Shown one piece after another: positions 1-10,454 of a DNA stretch of 64,000 nt. Source of the DNA: Elymus sibiricus (taxonomy: Eukaryota > Streptophyta > Magnoliopsida > Poales > Poaceae); contig CM077676.1 in assembly GCA_039707655.1 (NCBI GenBank), positions 80,523,395 through 80,587,394 of the forward strand, read 5' to 3'. Position 1 is the first letter of the stretch, and each line of letters begins with the position of its first letter. Below the pieces are notes generated by a model. The model made no database searches. It was not told the DNA's origin and saw nothing but the letters and a program-made list of their open reading frames with translations. A program made the position numbers and the translations under genes.

Positions 1-338
1 GACTCCTACCTGCATCTACTACTATTACTCCACACATCGACTGCTATCCAGCATGCATCTAGTGTATTAAGTCCATAAAGAACGGAGTAACGCCTTAAGC
101 AAGATGACATGATGTAGACAAAGTAAACTCATGCATGAATAAACCCCATCTTTTTACCCTTAACAGCAACGATACATACGTGTCATGTCCCTTTCTGTCA
201 CTGGGATTGAGCACCGCAAGATCGAACCCATTACAAAGCACCTCTTCACATGGCAAGATAAATCAATCTAGTTGGCCAAACCAAATCAATAGATCGGAGA
301 AGAAATACGAAGCTATAAGAATCATGCATAAAAGAGTT
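1..338 (-). repeat. 3' LTR remnant of the minus-strand Athila-like element
   Basis: The sequence aligns closely with the 5' LTR at about 3902-4240 in the same orientation, with a few substitutions. It continues beyond the left edge of the window. The match stops at 338, after which the LTR would be expected to continue but does not. Confidence 0.85.
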
Positions 339-362
339 AATTCCACCTCTATAAATTCTCAA
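339..362 (+). other. 24-bp inverted filler from an Athila-like LTR promoter region
   Basis: These 24 bases are identical to 12349-12372 of a plus-strand Athila-like LTR and include its CTATAAATT box. Here they lie in plus orientation between two minus-strand segments of the same family: LTR to the left, internal domain to the right. That arrangement fits template-copied filler at a deletion junction made during double-strand break repair. The identity is seen directly; the mechanism is inferred. Confidence 0.7.
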
Positions 363-1204
363 TATTTTCCTGTCAATGAAAACGACCGAGAATTCCCAAT
401 ATTTTCCATGCTAAACACATCATAGGCGGTTCCTAAACAGAAAGTAAAGTTTATTTCCTTTCCACCATTCTTTCACAATCCATGGCTAGCCTGATCCATG
501 GGTGCCCTCCATACCAACACTTTCCAAGGAATTTTGTTGTTATTAATTTTTGATTCATTGTGGGACTGGGCATCCCTATTACCTGCCACTCTCTCGTGCA
601 ATGACAAGTGAATAAACACTCATCGTGTATAACCCACCTAGCATGGAAAGTAATGGCTACCCCCTGCCGCTTCATGAGCGGTACGGGCACACAAAACGGA
701 AAAATTACTTTGAAAATTAGAGTTGGCACACAGAAATTTACTTGGAACGGCATGGAAATACCGCATATAGGTAGATATGGTGGAGTCATTTGGCACAACT
801 TGGGTTTAAGGATTTTGGATGCACAAGCAGTATTTCCGCTTAGTACAAATGAAGGTTAGCAAATTGATTGAGAAGCAACCAACCAAAAAGCGAAAATGGT
901 CATAAACATGCATTGAACATAACTAACACCGAATAATGCACCATAAGTAGGATATAATTTCTTTGGATAACTATTGACTTAATGTGCATGCATAGGGAAT
1001 CACAAACCTTAACACTAATATTCTTACTAAATCACAATTACTCACTAACTTGACTCACATATCATCATCTCCATATCGCAAAACTATTGCAAGGAATCAC
1101 ACTTATCATATCCAATGATCTATATGAAAGTTTTTATTATATCCCTCTTGAATATTCATCACTTTGGGACCAAATTCATATCTTGTGCAAATTACCATTA
1201 CTAT

Positions 1205-1470
1205 TATCAACTCTCAAAAAGATATAAGTGAAGCATGAGAGTGCACATATTTCTTCAAAATTTATCAACTCTCAAAATGATATAAGTGAAGCATGAGAGT
1301 GCAAATATTTCTTCAAAATTTTAATCTTATCAAATCTCAAAATAATATAAGTGAAGCATGAGAGTTTAAATATTTCTTCAAAATATAGCCACCGCCGTGC
1401 TCAAAAAGATTTAAGTGAAGCACTAGAGCAACTGCCTAGCTCAAAAAATTTAAGTGAAGCACTAGAGCAT
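1205..1470 (-). repeat. Cluster of five degenerate CTTCACTTA repeats
   Basis: Five copies of a motif reading, on the minus strand, CTCATGCTTCACTTATATC followed by TTTTGAGAG recur every 40-65 bp; each copy is bounded by an inverted CTCTCAAAA / TGAGAG pair. The plus-strand elements carry only four copies (10455-10660 and equivalents), so copy number has changed within the family. Confidence 0.75.
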
Positions 1471-1654
1471 TCTAACAAATCATGATGATCATGTGGCTCT
1501 CTCAAATAGGTGTGTCCAGCAAAGATGATTGTGACAAACTAAAAAGAAAGCAAAACAAAGACTCATATAATACATGATGCTCCAAGCAAAATACATATCA
1601 TGTGACGAATAAAAATATAGCTCCAAGTAGAATTACCGATGGTTGGTAGAAGAA

Positions 1655-1745
1655 AGAGGGGATGCCTTCCGGGGCATCCCCAAGCTTAGACGCTTGAGTC
1701 TTCCTTGAATATTACCTTGGGGTGCCTTGGGCATCCCCAAGCTTA
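1655..1745 (-). repeat. Paired GCTTGGGGATGCC hairpin motifs
   Basis: Two copies of AAGCTTGGGGATGCC in minus-strand sense lie about 60 bp apart. The downstream one forms a stem with an adjacent GGCATCCCC. The same 14-base motif forms the polypurine tract immediately upstream of the 3' LTR in the plus-strand sister element, so these look like internal duplicates of that tract. Confidence 0.65.
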
Positions 1746-2387
1746 GGCTCTTGCCACTCCTTATTCCTTCATCCATCGTGATCTCACCTGAAACTTGAAA
1801 ACTTCAATCACACAAAACTCAACAAAACCTTCGTGAGATCCGTTAGTATAACAAAATAAATCACTACTTTAAGTACTGTTGCAAACCCATTCATATTTTA
1901 TTTTTGCATTATACCTACTGTATTATAACTTCTCCATGGCTTATACCCCCCGATACAATCCATAGTTTCATCAAAACAAGCAAGTAGTGCATCAAAAACA
2001 GAATCTGTCAAAAACAGAACAGTCTGTAGAGATCTATTTAAAAGCTATACTTCTGTACCTCCAAAAATTCTGAAAAATTAGGACAAGGTGGGAAATTCAT
2101 ATACCAATACTGTGTAAACATTTCAGATTTTTCTGATGCTCCAGTACAGAACTAAAATTCCAGCACTGGACGCAAAACTTTCTGTTTTCCAAACAGCATC
2201 AATTATACTATCTTCCAAATCAACCCAAAGGCTTTACTTGGCACAAACACTAATTAAAACACAAAAACTCAATCATAACAGTAGCATAAATTTGAAAAAA
2301 CACAGGAATTTATTTTATTCATTGGGTTGTCTCCCAACAAGCTCTTTCTTTATAGCCATTAAGATAGGCTTGAGATTTCAATGATAC

Positions 2388-3161
2388 TCACATGAAAGAT
2401 AGTAATTGAAACACGAAGAGAGCATCATGAAACATGTGAAAAACACATTTAAGTCTAACATACTTCCTATGCATAGGCATTTTATAGGAAAACAAATTAT
2501 CAAGACAAGCAATATCTAGCACATGCAAATAGGAAGAATCAAGCATTAAAAATTTGAACTTCAAGAGAGGTAATTGAGTAACATGAAAATTTCTATAACC
2601 ATATTTTCCTCTCTCATAATAATTACATGTAGGATCATAATAAAATTCAACAATATAGCTATCATATAAAATTTTATCTTCATGATCCACATGCACAAAA
2701 GTTTTATAATCTTCCAAGATAGTGGGATTAATATCAACTGAAGTCGTGATCTCTCGAAACATACTTTTAATAGTATTGCAATCATTATTATCAATAACAT
2801 ATTCATCATGAGGCTTAAATAAATTTTCGAGATCATAAGAAGTATTATCACTCCAATCATGATCATTGCAATAAGTAGTGGACATAACAAAATTGTCATC
2901 CCCAAGCTCGTAGTTTTGCATATTATTAGCACAATTCACATTAATAGAATTTATAGTAACATCATTGCAATCATGCTTTTCAATCAAGGAGCTATCATGA
3001 ATCACTTTATAAATTTCTTCTTCTAACACTTCATCACAATTTTCAGATTCATGATTTTCAAGCAAAACTTCATAGAGAAAATCAAGAGCACTCAAATCAC
3101 TAGCAATTGGTTCATTATAATTGGATCTTTTTAAAAGATTAGCAAGTGGATGAGGATCCAT
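2388..3161 (-). CDS. 257-residue Athila-type ORF of unknown role
   Basis: This intact minus-strand ORF begins with ATG about 230 bp downstream of the tRNA-Asp primer site. Residues 1-130 are rich in Asp, Asn and Glu; the C-terminal third is hydrophobic and basic, with a YDSYIVEF motif and an MHRKYVRLKCV motif near the end. Similar segments are common in Triticeae Athila-like elements, where they are usually annotated as hypothetical proteins (from memory). I see no zinc knuckle, protease, reverse transcriptase or integrase motif. It replaces the 187-codon gag-like ORF found at the same position in the plus-strand sister element, although the flanking sequences match. It may be a relic of the region downstream of pol in Athila elements, but the function is unknown. 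The reading frame is open throughout, which is notable for an element of this kind. Confidence 0.5.
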   Translation of the reverse strand: MDPHPLANLLKRSNYNEPIASDLSALDFLYEVLLENHESENCDEVLEEEIYKVIHDSSLIEKHDCNDVTINSINVNCANNMQNYELGDDNFVMSTTYCNDHDWSDNTSYDLENLFKPHDEYVIDNNDCNTIKSMFREITTSVDINPTILEDYKTFVHVDHEDKILYDSYIVEFYYDPTCNYYERGKYGYRNFHVTQLPLLKFKFLMLDSSYLHVLDIACLDNLFSYKMPMHRKYVRLKCVFHMFHDALFVFQLLSFM

Positions 3162-3394
3162 AGTGATCTTAAACTTTTGCTTTTACTTTCTGTTCTTGTG
3201 TGTTCGACATGAAGGCAATACAAGCAAGCAAGTAAAGAAGCAAACAAGAAAAAGGCAAACAGAAAATATTTTTGTATTTTTGTAAAAACTTTTTAGAAGT
3301 GGGGGAGATGAAAATGAGAAGCAAAGGAAAATAAAGTAAATGCAAGGAGATGAAAGTTTTATGCGTAGGTACTTGATAGATGTTGATGATGTCT

Positions 3395-3411
3395 CCCCAG
3401 CAACGGCGCCA
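3395..3411 (-). promoter_or_regulatory. Primer binding site complementary to tRNA-Asp
   Basis: In minus-strand sense this reads TGGCGCCGTTGCTGGGG. It matches the complement of the 3' end of plant tRNA-Asp except for one C-to-T change, which the plus-strand elements do not have (they read TTGCCGGGG). It lies about 12 bp from the LTR end. Confidence 0.85.
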
Positions 3412-3422
3412 GAAATTCTTCC

Positions 3423-4982
3423 TGCTACTTGTGAGCTGCGTTGGTAATTCCCTGAAGAGGAAGGGAGATGCAGTACAGTAGAGATAAGTATTTCTCTCAG
3501 TTATGAAACCAAGGTTATCAATCTAGTAGGAGAATCACGCAACACCTCGTTAGCAGCACCTCCACACAAAACAACAAATCCTTGCACCCAATGCAAACAA
3601 GGGGTTGTCAATCCCTCGGCGGTTAATTGCAAGATTAAATTGTATGTGATAGATAGATAGATTGAACAAAAATACAAAATAAAATAAATAAAGAAAAAGT
3701 GTAGCAAGGTATTTTTAGGGTTTTTAATATATGTTTTAGATAGACCCGGGGGCCATAGTTTTCACTAGAGGCTTCTCTCAAGAAAATAGCATACGGTGGG
3801 TAAACAAATTACTGTTGGGCAATTGATAGAAAAGCAAATAATCATGATGATATCCAAGGCAATGATCATGTATATAGGCATCACGTCCGAGACAAGTAGA
3901 CCAACTCCTGCCTACATCTACTACTATTACTCCACACGTCGACCGCTATCCAGCATGCATCTAGTGTATTAAGTCCATAAAGAACGGAGTAACGCCTTAA
4001 GCAAGATGACATGATGTAGACAAAGTAAACTCACGCATGAATAAACCCCATCTTTTTACCCTTAATAGCAATGATACATACGTGTCATGTCCCTTTTTGT
4101 CACTGGGATTGAGCACCGCAAGATCGAACCCATTAAAAAGCACCTCTTCCCATGGCAAGATAAATCAATCTAGTTGGCCAAACCAAATCAATAGATCGGA
4201 GAAGAAATATGAAGCTATAATAATCATGCATAAAAGAGTTCAGAGAAAACTCAAATAATATTCATGGATAATCTGATCATAAACTCACAATTCATCGAAT
4301 CCCAACAAACACACCACAAAAAGTGATTACATCGGATAGAACTCCAAGACATCGAGGAGAACATTGTATTGAAGATCAAAAAGAGAGAAGAAGCCATCTA
4401 GATACTAACTATGGACCCGAAGGTCTGTGGTAAACTACTCACGCATCATCGGAAGGGCAGCAAGGTTGATGTAGAGCCCCTCCGTGATCGATTCCCCCTC
4501 CGGCGGAGCACCAGAAAAGGCCTCCAGATGGGATCTCTTGAGAACAGAAACTTGCGGCGGCAGAAAAAGTATTTCGTGGACTCCTCTGTTAGTTTCCCGA
4601 TTTTAGAGAATTTATAGTGGTGGAATTAGGTCAAACGGAGCTGTGTGGGCCCCACAAGCCACCAGGGCGCGCCCCCCCTGGGGCGTGCCCTGGTGCCTCG
4701 TGGGCCACTGCTCCATCTTCTGGCCCTCTCCCGAAGCTTCCAGTACTTGTTATGTCCAGAAAAAAATCTCCAAAAAGTTTCGTGGCATTTGGACTTCGTT
4801 TGGTACTGATATTCTGGAAAACCAAAACAGGCAAAAAATAGCAACTGGCACTGGGCACTAAGTTAATAGGTTAGTCCCAAAAAATGATATATAATTGCTG
4901 TAAATGTATATAAAAACATCCAAGATTGATAATATAATAGCATGGAACAATACAAAATTATAGATACGTTGGAGACGTATCA
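3423..4982 (-). repeat. 5' LTR of the minus-strand Athila-like element (1,560 bp)
   Basis: A complete LTR bounded by TG...CA in minus-strand sense. It is nearly the same length as the plus-strand LTR at 7199-8763 (1,565 bp) and clearly homologous to it, with many more differences than the tandem units show among themselves. A CTATAAATT box (minus strand, 4609-4617) marks the likely promoter. Small ORFs inside it (4411-4617, 4617-4861 and overlapping frames) recur in every copy of this LTR and are not genes. Confidence 0.85.
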
Positions 4983-5463
4983 GTAAACTAGACGAACAAA
5001 CAGTCACACACACATTTCAGAATAACGAGACCGAAGACAAAGCTTAACATAACAGAGAGCAGTGAAATAGCAGTCTAAAGAGAGGGGTGCGAGCGATTTC
5101 TTCACAACATGCAAATGTATAAAATAAATAGGTGAAGATTGTGAATCCAGTTGCTCAACAAAGACACATGATTTTGTTGCAACAGTTCAAGTTGTTGTGA
5201 CAACTCTACGTCTGGTTGGAGGGTTGAGGCTTAATTCAGAAGACCATGTCTTCACATTATTTTCCTTGAGCTAAGATCACTTAGACCTCGCCCAATCACT
5301 TGTGGTAGATCTTTAAGGCAGATCTCTAAAACCTTCACATACTTGTTCTTCGGTAATCCACAATGACTCTTGGATGCTCTAAACTGACGCCTAACCATTT
5401 GGAAGATCAGTCTTCAAGAGTAATATGTCTTCAGTTCACTCGAATAGATTCTTCAGTGATGCT
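4983..5463. other. Unassigned interspersed repeat, no gene seen
   Basis: About 480 bp between the minus-strand Athila-like LTR and the next LTR fragment. It is rich in CTTCA/TGAAG words, resembling LTR sequence common in Triticeae genomes, but I cannot assign a family. No credible ORF, terminal inverted repeat or target duplication is visible. Confidence 0.4.
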
Positions 5464-6312
5464 TGATGACCCACAAGTATAGGGGATCAACCATAGTCCT
5501 TTCGATAAGTAAGAGTGTCGAACCCAACGAGGAGCACAAGGAATTGATAGGCAGTTTTTAGCAAGGTATTCTCTGCAAGTGCTGTAAGATAGTTTTGACA
5601 GATAGTTTGATAGCAAGATAATTGGTATCAAGTAGCAAGTAACAAAAGTAGCAAGTTGCAGCAAGTTACCCAATCCTTAATTGTGCTAAGGGCATGCCGG
5701 TGATATTTCTTATAGTGATTAAAACACGATTCAGGACACACGAGAATATCGTCGAGTTACTTTCACCACGATTCATCGACCTAGCATTCATTGTTTTGAT
5801 AGGTGTTATGTGGGTGGACTGGAGCTAAGGTACTGTTCTTACTTGAACATACACCTACTTATTATTATACCCTCCATGCAAGCATCCGTAAATACAAGAG
5901 AAGTAATTAAGATAAATCTAACGATAACATTAAACATATGGATCCAAAATAGCCCCTCACGGAACAATTCATAAACTGGGGTTTAGATTTTAGTCACTCC
6001 CACAACCCATCATCTACAACCTAATTCCATGATGCCTTCCCCTAGGCCCAAAGATGGTAAAGTTTTATGTAGTCGATGTTCACACAACATCACTAGAGGA
6101 AGAACAACACAACATAATATCGAAACATTGAACGGTGATCAACTTCACATGATTACTTATAACAAGACTTCTCCCATGTCCTCAAGAACAAATAGAACTA
6201 CTCACAAATCATAATATTGAACATGTTCGGTGGGTATAATTATGAGTTTAACAATATGAACATATGGACCTTCCACCAAGTAAACCAACTAGCATCAACT
6301 AAAAGATGTAAT
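5464..6312 (-). repeat. Partial LTR, gypsy-like, minus strand
   Basis: The segment begins TGATGACCCACAAGTATAGG, which is the reverse complement of an LTR end reading ...CTTGTGGGTCATCA. It runs for about 850 bp and stops where a second LTR of a related type begins. I recognise it as a common Triticeae LTR but cannot name the family with certainty. The rest of the LTR and any internal domain are missing from the window. The short ORF at 6029-6214 is incidental. Confidence 0.6.
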
Positions 6313-7198
6313 TGATAACCCACAAGTATAGGGGATCACAACAATCTTCGAGGGTAGTATTTCAGCCAAATTTATTGGTTCGACACAAGGGGAGCCAAAG
6401 AATATTTGCGAGTATTAGCAGTTGAGTTGTCAATTCAACCACACTCGGAGAACTAAATATCTGCAACAAAGTGTTTAGTAGCACGGTAGTAACAGTAGCA
6501 ATAGTGCCAGAAACAGTAACAGTAGCAGTTTTGTAGTGATCATAACAGCAGTAGCAACGAAAGTAACTTAGCAAAGATCAATATGCGAAAAGCGTAGGCA
6601 TTGGATCAGTGATGGATAATTATGTTGGATGACATTCATCATGTAACAGTCACAACCTAGAGCGATACACAATAGCTCCAATTCATCAATGTAATGTAGG
6701 CATGTATTCCGTATATAGTCATACGTGCTTATAGTAAGAACTTGCATGACATCTTTTGTCCTACCCTCCCGTGGAAGCGGGGTCCATAAGGAAACTAAGG
6801 GATATTAAGGCCTCTTTTAATACAGAACCAGAACAAAGCATTAACACATGGTGAATACATGAACTCCTCGAATTACAGTCATCCCCGGAGAGTATCCCAA
6901 ACAATTGTCACTATGGGGTCTACGGATCAGAACAATAACAAGTGCATATAACTAGCAGATAGGATCAAAACTCAATAATATTCATGAAAACATAAAGGGT
7001 TCAGATCTGAAATCATGGCACTCGGGCCCTAGTGACAAGCGTTAAGCATAGCAAAGTCATAGTAACATCAATCTCAGAACATAGTGGATACTAGGGATCA
7101 AGTCCTAACAAATTGACTCGATTACATGATAAATCTCATCCAACCCATCACCGTCCAGCAAGCCTACGGAGAAATTACACACACCCGAAGGTGAGCCT
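6313..7198 (-). repeat. Partial Athila-like LTR, minus strand, interrupted by the element at 7199
   Basis: It begins TGATAACCCACAAGTATAGG, the reverse complement of an LTR end in ...GGGTTATCA, and continues with sequence typical of long Triticeae Athila-like LTRs (WHAM/Fatima-type, from memory). It ends abruptly at GAGCCT, where the plus-strand Athila-like LTR starts with TGATACGTCTCC. The other side of this insertion is not visible, because the inserted element is itself truncated, so no target duplication can be confirmed. Confidence 0.6.
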
Positions 7199-8763
7199 TG
7201 ATACGTCTCCAACGTATCTATAATTTTTGATTGTTCCATGCTATTATAGTATAGATCTTGGATGTTTTATATACATTTACAAGCAATTATATATCATTTT
7301 TTGGGACCAACCTATTAACTTAGTGCCCAGTGCCAGTTGCTGTTTTTTTGCCTATTTTTGGTTTTCCAGAATATCAGTACCAAATGAAGTCCAAATGCCA
7401 CGAAACTTTTTGGAGATTTTTTTCTGGACATAAGAGACACTAGAAGCTTCGGGAGAGGGCCAGAAGACAGAGGAGGTGGCCACGAGCCACCAGGGCGCGC
7501 CCCAGGGGGGTGGCGTACCCTGGTGCCTCATGGGCCCACCTCTGCTCCGTTTGACCTAATTCTACCTCTATAAATTCTCTAAAATCGGGAAACCAACAGA
7601 GGAGTCCACGAAATACTTTTTCCGCCACCGCAAGTTCCTGTTCTCGAGAGATCCCATCTGGAGGTCTATTCCGGCACTCTGCCGGAGGGGGATTCGATCA
7701 CGGAGGGGCTCTACATCAACCTTGCTGCCCTTCCGATGATGCGTGAGTAGTTTATCACAGACCTTCGGGTCCATAGTTAGTAGCTAGATGGCTTCTTCTC
7801 TCTTGTTGATCTTCAATATAATGTTCTCCTCGATGTTCTTGGAGTTCTATCCGATGTAATCACTTTTTGCGGTGTGTTTGTTGGGATTCGATGAATTGTG
7901 AGTTTATGATCAGATTATCCATGAATATTATTTGAGTTTTATCTGAACTTTGTTATGCATGATTGTTATAGCTTTGTATTTCTCTCCGATCTATTGATTT
8001 GGTTGGGCCAACTAGATTGATTTATCTTGCAATGGGAGAGGTGCTTTGTAATGGGTTCGATCTTGCGGTGCTCAATCCTAGTGACACAAAGGGACATGAC
8101 ATGTATGTATCATTGATATTAAGGGTAAAAATATGGGGTTTATTCATGCGTGAGTTTACTTTGTCTACATCATGTCATCTTGCTTAAGGCATTACTCCGT
8201 TCTTTATGAACTTAATACACTAGATGCATGCTGGATAGCGGTCAATGTGTGGAGTAATAGTAGTAGATGCAGAATCATTTTGGTCTACTTGTCTCAGACA
8301 TGATGCCTATATACATGATCATTGCCTTGGATATTGTCATGATTACTTGCTTTTCTATCAATTGCCCAACAGTAATTTGTTCACCCACCGTATGCTATTT
8401 TCAAGAGAGAAGCCTCTAGTGAAAACTATGGCCCCCGGGTCTACCTTTATCATATATTAAAAATCCTAAAATTACCTTGCTGCAATTTTACTTTATTTAT
8501 TTTATTTTGTATTTTTGTTCGATCTATCTATCTACCACCATACAATTTAATCTTGCAATTAACCGCCAAGGGATTGACAACCCCTTGTTCGCGTTGGGTG
8601 CGAGGATTTGTTGTTTTGTGTGCAGGTACTGCTAATGAGTTGTTGCGTGATTCTCCTACTGGATTGATAACCTTGGTTTCATAACTGAGGGAAATACTTA
8701 TCTCTACTGTACTGCATCATCCCCTCCTCTTCGGGGAAATCCCAACGCAGCTCACAAGTAGCA
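7199..8763 (+). repeat. 5' LTR of the plus-strand Athila-like element, complete (1,565 bp)
   Basis: Bounded by TGATACG at the start and AGTAGCA at the end, immediately before the primer-site leader. A CTATAAATT box lies at 7568-7576. Only positions 7425 onward recur in the other tandem units, so 7199-7424 is single-copy flank. Confidence 0.85.
7568..7576 (+). promoter_or_regulatory. Putative LTR TATA box (Athila-like, unit 1)
   Basis: CTATAAATT lies about 370 bp into the LTR and is conserved in every copy of this LTR in the window, including the minus-strand element. Its place and sequence fit an LTR promoter; the transcription start is not known. Equivalents lie at 33687-33695 and 59804-59812. 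Confidence 0.55.
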
Positions 8764-8774
8764 GGAAGAGTTTC

Positions 8775-8791
8775 TGGCGCCGTTGCCGGGG
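8775..8791 (+). promoter_or_regulatory. Primer binding site complementary to tRNA-Asp, unit 1
   Basis: TGGCGCCGTTGCCGGGG is complementary to the 3' end of plant tRNA-Asp, the primer used by Athila-lineage gypsy elements. It lies 11 bp after the LTR. About 170 bp of untranslated leader follows before the ORF at 8963. Confidence 0.88.
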
Positions 8792-8962
8792 TGACATCAT
8801 CAACATCTATCAAGTACCTACGCATAAACCTTCATCTTCTTGCATTTATTTTATTTGCCTTTGCCTCTCGTTTTCATCTTCCCCACTTCTAAAAAGTTTT
8901 TACAAAAATACAAAAATATTTTTTTCGTTTTCCCTTTTGCTTGATTTGCTTACTTTGTCATC

Positions 8963-9526
8963 ATGACTAGCGTAACTATCCCTCCTTTGCCACCAGATTT
9001 TGAAGTGCTCTACTTCAAACAGAAACAAGGAGAAAATCTTAAAGATGCTTGGTATAGGTTAATGGAATCCTACCGCGTTTGCTCTATAAAAGGGGATTTA
9101 AAAATTTTGCTTCGCAATTTCTATATAGGTTTAACCATGCATCATAGACAACTTTTGGACTTTGCCGCAAAAGGTAATTTTATTGAAAGTGAGGTCAATA
9201 CTGCCTATGAAATAATAGAGGGTATATTGGGGATTCAACCACCACAAAAGGGTTTTGCTTTTACTCAAGAGGGGGCTCAAATATTAGACAAATTGGGTGA
9301 CATGCAGAAAAATTTGGTTGAGTTGCAAAAGTCTAACGAACCTCTTAAAAATATTAGTGGAAACCTCAATCGCATGAACACTTTGATTACTCTATGCAAT
9401 AAGCGATTGGATATTTTAGACCTTAAAATTGCCTCATTTCCTGAGAATAATGGGAAGCGTAAGGAGCCTCCCGGGTTTGAGAAAACCCCTATAAAGATTA
9501 CTAAAACCAAGGATGACAACACTTGA
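8963..9526 (+). CDS. Athila-type gag-like protein, 187 residues, unit 1
   Basis: The ORF is complete from ATG to stop and is the only coding sequence of this element. Residues about 15-80 resemble a plant retrotransposon gag domain: a WYRLMESY segment, then FYIGL, LLDFAAKGNF and AYEIIEGILG, the order seen in Athila gag. Residues about 105-160 are leucine-rich with heptad-like spacing and could form a coiled coil. The tail is basic. There is no zinc knuckle and no protease, so it would supply at most a capsid-like function. The frame is open in all three units; unit 1 has Lys where units 2 and 3 have Asn in the PPQ(K/N)GF segment. Function is inferred from resemblance only. Confidence 0.7.
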   Translation: MTSVTIPPLPPDFEVLYFKQKQGENLKDAWYRLMESYRVCSIKGDLKILLRNFYIGLTMHHRQLLDFAAKGNFIESEVNTAYEIIEGILGIQPPQKGFAFTQEGAQILDKLGDMQKNLVELQKSNEPLKNISGNLNRMNTLITLCNKRLDILDLKIASFPENNGKRKEPPGFEKTPIKITKTKDDNT

Positions 9527-10175
9527 AACTATGCATTATGCCTAGCTAGGGGCATAAAACAATAGCGCTTGTTGGGAGGCAACCCAATGAATAAAATAAA
9601 TTCTTGCTTTTTATTTCCGTTCTTGAGTGTTTACACAATTATGCTACTGTTATGATTGTGTTTTTATGTTTTAATTAGTGTTTGTGCCAAGTAATGCCTT
9701 TGGGATGATTTGGAAGATAGTATAATTGATGCTGTTTGGAAAACAGAAAGTTTTGCGTCCAGTGCTGGAATTTTAATTCTGTACTGGAGCATCAGAAAAA
9801 TCTGAAATTTTTACACAGTATTGGTATATGCCCGTTGTCCTAATTTTTCAGAATTTTTGGAGTTACATAAGTATAGCTTTTAAATAGATCTTTACAGACT
9901 GTTCTGTTTTAGACAAATTCTGTTTTTGTTGCATAGTTTGCTTATTTTGATGAATCTATGGATCGTATCGGGGGGTATGAGTCATGGAGAAATTGGAGTA
10001 CAGTAGCATTATGCCAATATTAAATATGAATCAATTTACTACAGTACTTAAAGTTAAAGATTTATTTGTTATACTAACGGATCTCACGAAGGTTTTGTTG
10101 AGTTTTGTGTGATTGAAGTTTTCACGTTTTGGGTGAGATCACGATAGATGAAGGAATAAAGAGTGGCAAGAGCCT

Positions 10176-10262
10176 AAGCTTGGGGATGCCCAAGGCACCC
10201 CAAGGTAATATTCAAGGAATACTCAAGCGTCTAAGCTTGGGGATGCCCCGGAAGGCATCCCC
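10176..10262 (+). repeat. Internal copies of the polypurine-tract motif with hairpin, unit 1
   Basis: AAGCTTGGGGATGC occurs at 10176-10189 and 10233-10246. The second is followed by GGCATCCCC, giving a strong stem with a short loop. The same 14 bases end the element at 11974-11987, next to the 3' LTR. Confidence 0.65.
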
Positions 10263-10454
10263 TCTTTCTTCTACCAACTATCGGTAATTTTACTTGGACC
10301 TATATTTTTATTCGTCACATATTATGTGTTTTACTTGGAGCGTCGTGTATTATATGAGTCTTTGCTTTGTTTTCTTTTTAGTTTGTCAAAATCATCTTTG
10401 CTGGACACACCTATTTGAGAGAGCCACACGTTTATCATGATTTATTAGAATACT

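Larger units (their letters stand above)
363..2387 (-). other. Non-coding 3' internal region of the minus-strand Athila-like element
   Basis: About 2 kb without a credible gene. It is the reverse complement of the non-coding region at 9527-11500 in the plus-strand sister element, and the same landmarks occur in the same order: a cluster of short CTTCACTTA repeats, two GCTTGGGGATGCC hairpin motifs, and the end-of-ORF segment containing a TTGTTGGGA motif. Small ORFs here (for example at 135-425 and 451-798) show no recognisable domain and are not called as genes. Confidence 0.8.
1..4982 (-). mobile_element. Non-autonomous Athila-lineage gypsy retrotransposon (Sabrina/WHAM-like), cut by window edge
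   Basis: This is a minus-strand LTR retrotransposon read from right to left: 5' LTR (3423-4982), primer site complementary to tRNA-Asp (3395-3411), a 257-codon ORF (2388-3161), a long non-coding 3' region, then a remnant of the 3' LTR at the window start. The LTR begins TGATACGTCTCC in minus-strand sense and ends in CA next to the primer site. The LTRs and non-coding regions match the plus-strand element at 7199-12799, but the coding part does not. No reverse transcriptase, integrase or protease is present, so it would depend on proteins from another element. A deletion with filler DNA lies at 339-362. The family name is from memory; the lineage rests on the tRNA-Asp primer site and the Athila-type gag in the sister element. 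Confidence 0.85.

Noticed and set aside
1205..1470. Regularly spaced repeats resembling a CRISPR array
   Set aside because: Repeats are degenerate and spacers are similar to one another, in a plant retrotransposon with no cas genes.
4411..4617. 68-residue ORF starting MDPKVC, repeated in every Athila-like LTR (7568-7774, 12359-12565 and later copies)
   Set aside because: It is on the LTR strand opposite to transcription or spans the TATA region and is only conserved because the LTR is. No domain is visible.
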